Positions 1 to 5,495 of a stretch of 6,392 bases of DNA are shown in pieces. A model generated the notes under the pieces. It was not told the DNA's origin. It saw only the letters and a program-made list of their open reading frames with translations, and ran no database searches. The DNA lies in contig JAAZNS010000408.1 of assembly GCA_012798185.1 (NCBI GenBank), positions 1 through 6,392 on the forward strand. Direction: 5' to 3'. The DNA is from Chloroflexota bacterium. Its GTDB lineage: Bacteria > Chloroflexota > Anaerolineae > Anaerolineales > UBA4823. Position 1 is the stretch's first letter. Each line of letters begins with the position of its first letter. The position numbers were made by a program, and so were the translations under genes.

Positions 1-57
1 AGAATATCTATATGAAATTATTTTAGCCGATGATTGTTTACATGTCAAGAAGGTCAT
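1..57 (-). CDS. possible start of a fifth operon gene (partial)
   Basis: An ATG at 57-55 opens a frame that stays open for 19 codons to the window edge, beginning MTFLTCKQSS. Its A is shared with the TAA stop of the upstream hydrolase gene (TAATG overlap), an arrangement typical of translationally coupled operon genes. No Shine-Dalgarno sequence precedes it, and the visible residues are Ser-rich and match no family I recognise. The same bases also carry an open plus-strand frame that reads more like a protein C-terminus, so at most one of the two is likely to be real. Sequence to the left of the window would decide. Confidence 0.25.
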   Translation of the reverse strand, partial: MTFLTCKQSSAKIISYRYS

Positions 58-76
58 TACAACCGAAGGGCTATGA
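2..76 (+). CDS. possible 3' end of a convergent gene (partial)
   Basis: Plus-strand frame 2 is open from the left edge to a TGA at 74-76 and encodes about 24 residues, ending VKKVITTEGL. The mix of hydrophobic and charged residues resembles a genuine protein C-terminus. If real, this gene converges on the minus-strand operon and overlaps the 3' end of the hydrolase gene by about 20 bp. There is too little sequence to name a family. It is the alternative to the minus-strand ATG frame in the same bases. Confidence 0.3.
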   Translation, partial: EYLYEIILADDCLHVKKVITTEGL

Positions 77-1355
77 ACGGCACCAACATCTCATCGGGGC
101 TCATTCCGCCATGTCGACCCACCATCGAGTTTTCACTTTCTGCCCACCATAGGTAGGAATCATTGTTGGCAACCACCATAAATTCACCCGTCCGGTCACT
201 CAACAAGGGGTGATGAATCCCTGGTCCAAGCAGCCCGGCTTTTACTGCATGGCGGCTATTTATAATCGTGAAATTTTCACCCCAAGTGTTTTTGATATAT
301 GCTTTTACGTTTTCTGCCTGACCAGGGCGAACATATAAATACGCCAAACGGTGTTCTCCGGTCGGCATGATATGCAAACGCTGAATTAATGATGGATGGT
401 GTCTCAATTCGAATTGTGGGTTTTTATTCGTAACAATCTCACCATGATCGGCGGTCAAGATTACCAGGGTGTCATTTTTTTGTTTTCGTTTCATGGGTAA
501 AAGAAATGATTGCTGAAAGGTGTACGTAAAATTCAACAATTCGGCAAATACCCGCTTATCGTTCGGACCATAGTGATGCGAGAAAAAATCAATTTCACCC
601 CAATATACCCAATTATACATACGCTCATTGGGTTTGCTTTCAATTAACTGAAGCAGATTTATCCATAAATCTGTGGCGGTATTGAATGTGTGCATCTGGG
701 TGTCTTTTAACAGCATTTTGGATAACTCGGAACGACTGATGCTGAAATGTTGGAAGGCATGGGAATTTACACCATTTTGAGACAGATGGGTTCCAAGCTT
801 TGGAAACGGGATAAACTCATCAGCTCTGAAACCTGCTTTTACCAGGCTGCCATAATCATTTTTATAAGACATTGGCGCATGAATAACGGTGTTTATTACA
901 ATACCGTATTCTTTCAACCACATTTCATACCCTACAACGCCATGTTCAGCGGGACTGCGCCCCGTCCACAAGCTGGTTAAAGCCGACGAGGTTGTGCTGG
1001 GCACGATCGATGTTAAGGGAAGCAGGATTCCCTCTTCCAACCATTCTGTCCAAACAGGCAGCTGGTCGGTTTTTATCCATTGACGCAGTCTCAGCAGTGA
1101 TAAGCCGTCGATCAACACACAAATTACCCGCCTGATATCTTTAACCTGGATGAGCTGGTCTATCTGTTTCAGTAGGTCTTCATGGAAATGCGGTGCTCCC
1201 AATCCTGGAACCCCGAATTCCCGGCATATTGTCGATGGAATGTTCAAGATGGACATGCCGGTATAGCCTGGGCAAATAAGATCATTTCCCAGAGATAACC
1301 CTGGGAGATGATTTTGTTGGATTTCGGGTAAAAATCGAGAGGTAAGATCAGACAA
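57..1355 (-). CDS. alkaline phosphatase superfamily hydrolase (type I phosphodiesterase / nucleotide pyrophosphatase-like)
   Basis: This is a predicted metal-dependent phosphoester, phosphodiester or phosphonate hydrolase of 432 residues. The superfamily's two-metal site is visible in order: Asp83 in VLIDG; a Thr nucleophile in PSTTSSALTSLWTG, with Thr122 best aligned; Asp256 and His260 in DFFSHHYG; Asp303-His304 in TADHGE; and His415 in RHGGMSPDEM. There is no signal peptide or membrane segment, so it is probably cytoplasmic. The start is uncertain. The frame extends to a TTG at 1397, but that codon has no Shine-Dalgarno sequence and would overlap phnE by 50 nt. The TTG at 1355 has GGGA five bases upstream and overlaps phnE by 8 nt. 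The first ATG (1256) lies within the part that looks conserved. As the last clear gene of the transporter operon, it may process the imported phosphorus compound; this is inference. Family confidence is high, but the substrate is unknown. Confidence 0.88.
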   Translation of the reverse strand: MSDLTSRFLPEIQQNHLPGLSLGNDLICPGYTGMSILNIPSTICREFGVPGLGAPHFHEDLLKQIDQLIQVKDIRRVICVLIDGLSLLRLRQWIKTDQLPVWTEWLEEGILLPLTSIVPSTTSSALTSLWTGRSPAEHGVVGYEMWLKEYGIVINTVIHAPMSYKNDYGSLVKAGFRADEFIPFPKLGTHLSQNGVNSHAFQHFSISRSELSKMLLKDTQMHTFNTATDLWINLLQLIESKPNERMYNWVYWGEIDFFSHHYGPNDKRVFAELLNFTYTFQQSFLLPMKRKQKNDTLVILTADHGEIVTNKNPQFELRHHPSLIQRLHIMPTGEHRLAYLYVRPGQAENVKAYIKNTWGENFTIINSRHAVKAGLLGPGIHHPLLSDRTGEFMVVANNDSYLWWAESENSMVGRHGGMSPDEMLVPFIALRL

Positions 1356-3162
1356 CTTTTTCCCGCATGTATGAGCTAAGGTAATCCATGAGTGCAACCA
1401 CGATGGCGATCGCCAGCATTTGAGCGCTGGCAGCGCGGTAGTTCATCAGGTTGATGTTTTGATAAAGTAAAAATCCAATACCGCCGCCGCCGGCAAAACC
1501 AATAATGGTGGACATGCGGACATTAATATCCCACCGGTACATGGTGAATGAAATATAAGGGGGGATAATTTGCGGGATAACCGAATAGATGATCATTTGT
1601 AAACGCGTAGCGCCAGTTGATCTAACCGCTTCCAAAGGACCTGGCAGGATACTTTCCACCTGTTCCGAATATAGTTTTGCAAGAGCAGCTACCGTGTGCA
1701 GGGAAAGCGCCATTACACCTGCAAAGGGACCAATCCCCACCCAGACCACAAAAATAATTACCCAGATTAAAGCTTCGATTGCTCGCGTAGCATTGAGGAG
1801 AGTACGGGTTATATAGTAAATTGCCATACCGGTAGGGATGGCGTCTTGTTTACGTGACCACATGGCTAACGCCACACCGCAAAGCGCACCAATCAACCCG
1901 GGAATGGTATAAATTTTAAATGGATCATTGATCTGGTAGAACCAATTAATTAAAAAGCTGATTGTTATGAAAACAGTAGCGCCAGCTAATCCACCTAAAA
2001 TGAAATTGGCAATCAGGTGCAGGGAAGGATTAATCCGTAAATATAATAATTTTCCAGCTTTCCCAAACATATTACTCACGAGAGCGCCAACAGCTATCCC
2101 TACGGCAAGAGGCATTATTGTTTTAATGATCTCGCCCATGTTGGATAGGAAAGTGCCCAGAAATCCAAATACACCCAACGGTGAGATAATACTTACTCCC
2201 GCTTTCATGGTCAATTTAGCTGCCACGATGGCAATCATAATTGCCATAATCCCGCTGATTCCCAGGGTAATTAGCCGGACAACTCGCAGGGTGAATTTGG
2301 GACGCTGAGTTTCCTCTTGAGGTAACGCCCAGCGGACTATAAACCAAATTACGGCACATAAAACAATGATTAATAATAGCGCTAACCAGGAATTATTCAG
2401 TAATATATCGCTTTGATTATTTACCCACCTCGTTACGATGACACCAATTGCAATGCCAACAGGCCAACCAAGAATGGAAAGGGAAAGGGCACTAATGGTA
2501 CTGGTAACTTCTTTCATCAAGTTACGAGCTGCAAAAAAGCTAATTGGAACGGAAAAAATGACGCCCAAGGTAGTGGCTAAAAGGGCCAGAAAAACAGTTT
2601 CAACGATTTTCCCCCAGGTATCTTTAGCGGTTTGGGTTAATATTGGGCTTCCTGTTCGTTGAAGCGAGACGGCATGAATATATTGAACGGCTGTGTCAGG
2701 TCTAGGTGGCACTTTCACCATAACGCTGAAATAACCTTTCTCATCGGCGGTAAATGTCCCTAGATTGAGATTTACTTCACTGGGAGGAATGAAATAGAGC
2801 GAACCATCGGACTTGGGGGTGAAGTTATATCCCTCAATTTGAATTTGTTTACGGGGTTCTGAGCAGGCAGGGGTTAATACCAGATATGGTTTGCTTTTAT
2901 CGATTTCAATGGATGGGATTTCACTTTCCGGGCAAGGCACATAAATGGATGTTTTGATTATGGTTTCTTCCTGCTTATATTCAATCAGGTCGGGTCTGGC
3001 GAGTGCCCGCAAAACACGCGTCAAGCTTTCCTGCCGCCTTTGTGAACTGATTTCTTTGAAGCTTACCTGGGTTACCTGAAAGCCATAAGCATAGACGATC
3101 AGGCAAAATAATACAATTAAGCCTAGGCGAAGGGATTTAAAAATTGAAGGTTTCTTATTCAT
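1348..3162 (-). CDS. phnE: PhnE-type ABC transporter permease, enlarged form
   Basis: This is the membrane channel of a phosphonate/phosphite/phosphate-class ABC importer. It has 604 residues, whereas typical PhnE proteins have roughly 260-290. Residues 11-30 form a first membrane helix. Residues about 35-180 form an apparently extracytoplasmic region with an Ig/IPT-like stretch (about 92-165, around IEGYNFTP) and two Cys (77, 100). The canonical permease starts at about 185 and reaches PISFFAARN (206-214), then is interrupted by about 230 residues with roughly six extra hydrophobic segments. It resumes near 447 with YYITRTLLNATRAIEA, GIGPFAGVMALSLHT, the EAA-type loop at 511-535 that contacts the ATPase, and the family-typical YRWDINVRMSTIIGF ending in a Gly-rich run. 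The ATG at 3162 lies 11 nt after the phnC stop, behind AGGA. The symbol is by family; the substrate is not shown by sequence. Confidence 0.93.
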   Translation of the reverse strand: MNKKPSIFKSLRLGLIVLFCLIVYAYGFQVTQVSFKEISSQRRQESLTRVLRALARPDLIEYKQEETIIKTSIYVPCPESEIPSIEIDKSKPYLVLTPACSEPRKQIQIEGYNFTPKSDGSLYFIPPSEVNLNLGTFTADEKGYFSVMVKVPPRPDTAVQYIHAVSLQRTGSPILTQTAKDTWGKIVETVFLALLATTLGVIFSVPISFFAARNLMKEVTSTISALSLSILGWPVGIAIGVIVTRWVNNQSDILLNNSWLALLLIIVLCAVIWFIVRWALPQEETQRPKFTLRVVRLITLGISGIMAIMIAIVAAKLTMKAGVSIISPLGVFGFLGTFLSNMGEIIKTIMPLAVGIAVGALVSNMFGKAGKLLYLRINPSLHLIANFILGGLAGATVFITISFLINWFYQINDPFKIYTIPGLIGALCGVALAMWSRKQDAIPTGMAIYYITRTLLNATRAIEALIWVIIFVVWVGIGPFAGVMALSLHTVAALAKLYSEQVESILPGPLEAVRSTGATRLQMIIYSVIPQIIPPYISFTMYRWDINVRMSTIIGFAGGGGIGFLLYQNINLMNYRAASAQMLAIAIVVALMDYLSSYMREKVV

Positions 3163-3173
3163 ATTATCCTGCT

Positions 3174-3926
3174 CTATCCAACCCGTTCAGCATCTTTACC
3201 ATAAATTTCTTTAAAACGATTGTCATCGATTTCTTCGGGCAGCCCATCAAAAACCAGTTTCCCTTCATTTAAAGCAATTACTCGATGGGCATAACGGTGA
3301 ACCAGGTCTAAAAAATGCAGGCTGCACAAAACGGTTACACCATCTTCTTTATTGATCAACTCTAAATATTGCATGATGCTGTGAGCTAGAACCGGGTCGA
3401 GGCTGGCAACAGGTTCATCTGCCAAGATCATTGCTGGATCCTGCATGAGGGCGCGGGCTATTCCTACCCGCTGCTGCTGACCGCCGCTCAATTCATCTGC
3501 TCTTTGATTAGCTTTTTCTGCAATTCCCACCCGTGCGAGTTGTTTCATCGCTTTTTCGACATCCTCTTTGGGAAAGCGGTTGATGATACTCCACGCCGGA
3601 TTGACATATCCCAAGCGTCCTGCCAGGACATTGGTAAGTACGCTGGAACGGTGTACCAGGTTAAAATGCTGAAAGACCATGCCTATTTTTCGGCGAATGA
3701 GTCGCAATTCTTCTTCTGAGGCAGCTGTTACATCCACCTCATTCCAAAGAACTTTTCCTGAGGTGGGTTCGATGAGCCGGTTGATGCAGCGTAGTAATGT
3801 GGATTTCCCTGAACCACTTAAACCGATTACCGCTAAAAACTGTCCTCTGGGAACTTCAAAATTCACGTTATCCAGGGCGAGCACACCGCCCTCATATATC
3901 TTGGTCAGATTTTGAACTCTCAACAT
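3174..3926 (-). CDS. phnC: PhnC-type ABC transporter ATP-binding protein
   Basis: This is the cytoplasmic ATPase that powers the importer. It has 250 residues, the normal PhnC length. All ABC motifs are intact: Walker A GLSGSGKST (35-43), Q-loop Gln86 in VFQHFNL, signature LSGGQQQR (146-153), Walker B MILADEP (166-172) with catalytic Glu171, D-loop SLD (175-177) and H-loop His204. EPVASLDP and the long insert around NRFPKEDVEKAM are typical of the PhnC family rather than of amino-acid or Met importers. The start ATG at 3926 has a modest CAGG eight bases upstream. It lies 76 nt downstream of the binding-protein gene with a strong hairpin between them, and its TAG stop is 11 nt before the permease start. 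The gene order here is D-C-E, not C-D-E as in E. coli. Confidence 0.95.
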   Translation of the reverse strand: MLRVQNLTKIYEGGVLALDNVNFEVPRGQFLAVIGLSGSGKSTLLRCINRLIEPTSGKVLWNEVDVTAASEEELRLIRRKIGMVFQHFNLVHRSSVLTNVLAGRLGYVNPAWSIINRFPKEDVEKAMKQLARVGIAEKANQRADELSGGQQQRVGIARALMQDPAMILADEPVASLDPVLAHSIMQYLELINKEDGVTVLCSLHFLDLVHRYAHRVIALNEGKLVFDGLPEEIDDNRFKEIYGKDAERVG

Positions 3927-3952
3927 ATGATTAGCCTGATTCCATAAATAGA

Positions 3953-3985
3953 AGCCCCGGACTATTATTGAATTTGTCCGGGGCT
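3953..3985 (-). terminator. intercistronic hairpin between phnD and phnC
   Basis: The arms AGCCCCGGAC (3953-3962) and GTCCGGGGCT (3976-3985) are perfect 10-bp complements around a 13-nt AT-rich loop. It lies in the 76-nt gap after the phnD stop. In the minus-strand transcript the stem is followed by UCUAUUUAU, a poor U-tract, so it is probably a partial terminator or a 3' stabiliser that leaves more phnD than phnCE mRNA, not a full stop. The hairpin is seen directly; its role is inference. Confidence 0.6.
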
Positions 3986-4002
3986 GTGAAATTAAAAATC
4001 AA

Positions 4003-5127
4003 TTATTTTCCAAGACTTTCAAGCGTTACACCGGCAGCTTCAACCATCTTTCTTGTAAAATCGTATTCACTATCAGAGGCTTCTGTAATCCCGGTCCAGT
4101 TATAGAAATCCTGGCTTCCAATAGTCTCTGCCCAGCCATCTGTCTCAGCATAAGCGAGCAGGGCTTCAGAGATCTGGGCACGCAGTTCTTCAGGGAATTC
4201 AGGTCCAAAGGAAAGCGTATCATTGGGAATGCCTTGTGATACAAAGGCAATGCGGACTTTTTGGATCACATCGGGAGCTTCAGTTCGGATATTGGCACGG
4301 GCATCCAAAATTCGCCAATCGCCGCACATGAGCTTTTTCTCGTCTGCAGTGGGAGCACAGGAAGGAACTACTTCATCGGGAACATCGGGTGGATCGCCTT
4401 CTTTCCAGGCTGGTTCCCCTTCTGGTTTAAGGGGCGGTGTATAGAAAGAGGTGGAGAAGTCAACCTCGCCATTGTAAACCGCTTTGACTGATTGCGGGTG
4501 ACCGCCGGTTTCGACCGACTCACCTGGTTTAACGCCGGCTTCATTCATCATCACTAGTGGCACCATATAACCAGAAGTCGATGCTGGTTCGGTGTAGCCC
4601 CATTTTTTACCTTCCAGATCCTGAATGGTTTTAATATCGCTATCGCGGGCAACCAGGAATTGCGCCCAATAAACAGCGCTTCCGTATCGAATGGCTTTGA
4701 ATGCCACATCCACACCGCACAATTGGTTGGCGAAAACATAGCCCAAAGCGGGAATGAAACCCATTGTATCGGTGGGAGAAGCGCACATTTCTTCTATTGT
4801 AGCTGGATATGAGCTTGGTACACTAACAACGAATTCCAAGCCGGTGGCTTCTTTCAATGCAGCTGCCATTTTCTCGCCGCCAGCAACAATTGTTGCAGCT
4901 TCTACTGAAGGAACAAAGAGTACTTTAATGGGGTGCTCTGCTGAACCAATTGCCGGTTCAGGTGTGGCTGTTGGAGGTTCGGGAGTATCTGTGGGCGGTA
5001 CGGGGGTAGGCTCAACAGGTGCTTCAGTCGTTACGGCAGTGGTTGTGGCTGCAGGTGCGCAGGCTGTTAAAACAAATACGGCAATCAACAAAACAGTCAA
5101 TACGTGAAGGATTGAATTTTTATTCAT
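4003..5127 (-). CDS. phnD: PhnD-type phosphonate/phosphite/phosphate-binding lipoprotein
   Basis: This is the extracytoplasmic substrate-binding component of the importer, 374 residues. The signal peptide is residues 1-22, with lipobox LTAC and lipidated Cys23. A Thr/Pro-rich tether follows (about 24-60), then the binding domain starting at HPIKVLFVPS. The hinge motif EPASTSGYMVP (180-190) and the stretch GGHPQSVKAVYNGEVD (208-223) are typical of PhnD/PtxB/HtxB-like proteins. Residues about 229-272 form a Pro/acidic insert rather than the compact loop I expect in the family, with Cys257 and Cys268; other Cys are 115 and 137. The frame continues up to a TTG at 5178, but ATG 5127 is chosen because it starts the signal peptide and follows GAGGAG by 10 nt. 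It is the first gene of the operon, so it carries the promoter-proximal dose. Whether it binds phosphonate, phosphite, phosphate or an ester cannot be read from sequence. Confidence 0.93.
   Translation of the reverse strand: MNKNSILHVLTVLLIAVFVLTACAPAATTTAVTTEAPVEPTPVPPTDTPEPPTATPEPAIGSAEHPIKVLFVPSVEAATIVAGGEKMAAALKEATGLEFVVSVPSSYPATIEEMCASPTDTMGFIPALGYVFANQLCGVDVAFKAIRYGSAVYWAQFLVARDSDIKTIQDLEGKKWGYTEPASTSGYMVPLVMMNEAGVKPGESVETGGHPQSVKAVYNGEVDFSTSFYTPPLKPEGEPAWKEGDPPDVPDEVVPSCAPTADEKKLMCGDWRILDARANIRTEAPDVIQKVRIAFVSQGIPNDTLSFGPEFPEELRAQISEALLAYAETDGWAETIGSQDFYNWTGITEASDSEYDFTRKMVEAAGVTLESLGK
4954..5013 (-). repeat. Pro/Thr/Glu low-complexity repeat coding the phnD lipoprotein tether
   Basis: Imperfect short repeats encode residues 39-58 of the binding protein, with TPEPPTATPEP as the core. 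Such tethers hold the binding domain away from the membrane lipid anchor. The DNA repetition makes the length prone to change by slippage between strains. Confidence 0.6.
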
Positions 5128-5135
5128 ATTGTTTC

Positions 5136-5143
5136 TTCTCCTC
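5136..5143 (-). promoter_or_regulatory. ribosome binding site of phnD
   Basis: GAGGAG at 5143-5138 lies 10 nt before ATG 5127. It is the strongest ribosome site placed at a gene start in the operon, and it decides the start against the upstream TTG at 5178. Confidence 0.7.
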
Positions 5144-5204
5144 AGTTGATTAAAAATTAATTTAATGGGCAATCTCAATCGAAATCATTTCTAATTTTTA
5201 AATA

Positions 5205-5214
5205 GATCACCTCC
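5205..5214 (-). promoter_or_regulatory. orphan perfect Shine-Dalgarno sequence in the phn leader
   Basis: GGAGGTGATC on the minus strand is the full complement of the usual 16S rRNA 3' end. No start codon sits 5-9 nt after it. The nearest ATG is 21 nt past GGAGG (5188) and opens an 8-codon frame, MISIEIAH, ending at 5162. It could be a leader peptide site, a standby ribosome site or chance. Confidence 0.35.
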
Positions 5215-5270
5215 ATATATCGTTTTCTTATGGGCGATCGATAATATTTCTTATCGCTTGATTATTAATT

Positions 5271-5300
5271 TTGAAAATGCTTCATTTATGCGATTATAAA
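5271..5300 (+). promoter_or_regulatory. candidate promoter of the plus-strand binding-protein gene
   Basis: TTGAAA at 5271-5276 and TATAAA at 5295-5300 are separated by 18 bp. Each matches the sigma-70 consensus at 5 of 6 positions. Transcription would begin near 5307 and leave a leader of about 190 nt before ATG 5496. The match is good, but the region is AT-rich, so chance is possible. A second, weaker candidate is TTGCGG (about 5399) with TATAGA 15 bp on. Confidence 0.42.
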
Positions 5301-5321
5301 TCACATTACCTGTACTCGATA
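5293..5321 (-). promoter_or_regulatory. candidate promoter of the phn operon
   Basis: On the minus strand a perfect TATAAT lies at 5298-5293. The best-placed -35 at 17 bp spacing (TATCGA, 5321-5316) is poor, so an activator might be needed; a phosphate-responsive one is a natural guess but no Pho box is seen. It would give a leader of about 160 nt. It shares its -10 bases with the plus-strand candidate. Confidence 0.35.
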
Positions 5322-5486
5322 TGGGATTTCGTAACTATTTTAATGTATCAAATTTCTTTTATTTTTTTTCTCATATTTTTGTGAAGATAAGGCATCTCTT
5401 GCGGTAAGTGATGATAAACTATAGAAAAATTGTAACTGCCCAGGCAACATGACGGGGTAGTTGCGAATATTTCACTTAAATTCATC

Positions 5487-5490
5487 GAGG
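5487..5490 (+). promoter_or_regulatory. ribosome binding site of the plus-strand binding-protein gene
   Basis: GAGG lies five bases before ATG 5496. It fixes that start, which also begins the lipoprotein signal peptide. Confidence 0.6.
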
Positions 5491-5495
5491 TATTT

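Larger units (their letters stand above)
5128..5495. other. divergent intergenic region, 368 bp
   Basis: This AT-rich spacer lies between the start codons of phnD (minus) and the family 1 binding protein (plus). No gene of useful length fits. It contains overlapping divergent promoter candidates near 5271-5321, an orphan Shine-Dalgarno sequence at 5205-5214, a 6-bp hairpin CGATAA/TTATCG at 5239-5256, an A/T-tract block at about 5349-5379 and a TGCC-CA-GGCA dyad at 5437-5446. I looked for a Pho-box-like direct repeat and a known riboswitch core and recognised neither. Confidence 0.8.

Noticed and set aside
747..1083. Open plus-strand frames opposite the hydrolase gene.
   Set aside because: They lie antisense to strongly conserved catalytic motifs, have no ribosome sites and show no recognisable protein features.
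1405..1436. Two palindromes close together in the end of phnE: GGCGATCGCC, like the cyanobacterial HIP1 element, and GCGCTG-G-CAGCGC.
   Set aside because: Both are inside ordinary Ala/Ile/Ser/Gln codons of the last membrane helix region. HIP1 occurs only once here, so there is no sign of enrichment.
4754..5107. A 117-codon plus-strand frame rich in Gly, Val, Ser and Thr, opposite phnD.
   Set aside because: Its composition is the antisense echo of the Thr/Pro tether and signal peptide codons; there is no independent support.
5128..5178. Extension of the PhnD-type protein to a TTG at 5178, adding 17 Arg/Leu-rich residues.
   Set aside because: No ribosome site precedes the TTG, while ATG 5127 has GAGGAG and begins a normal lipoprotein signal peptide.
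5205..5214. Plus-strand GATCACCTCC read as the 3' end of a 16S rRNA gene.
   Set aside because: Only these ten bases match. The upstream sequence lacks the conserved rRNA 3' region, so it is not an rRNA fragment.
5437..5446. TGCC-CA-GGCA dyad upstream of the plus-strand gene as a repressor operator.
   Set aside because: Only four base pairs are symmetric, and the flanks do not extend the dyad; too short to support an operator.
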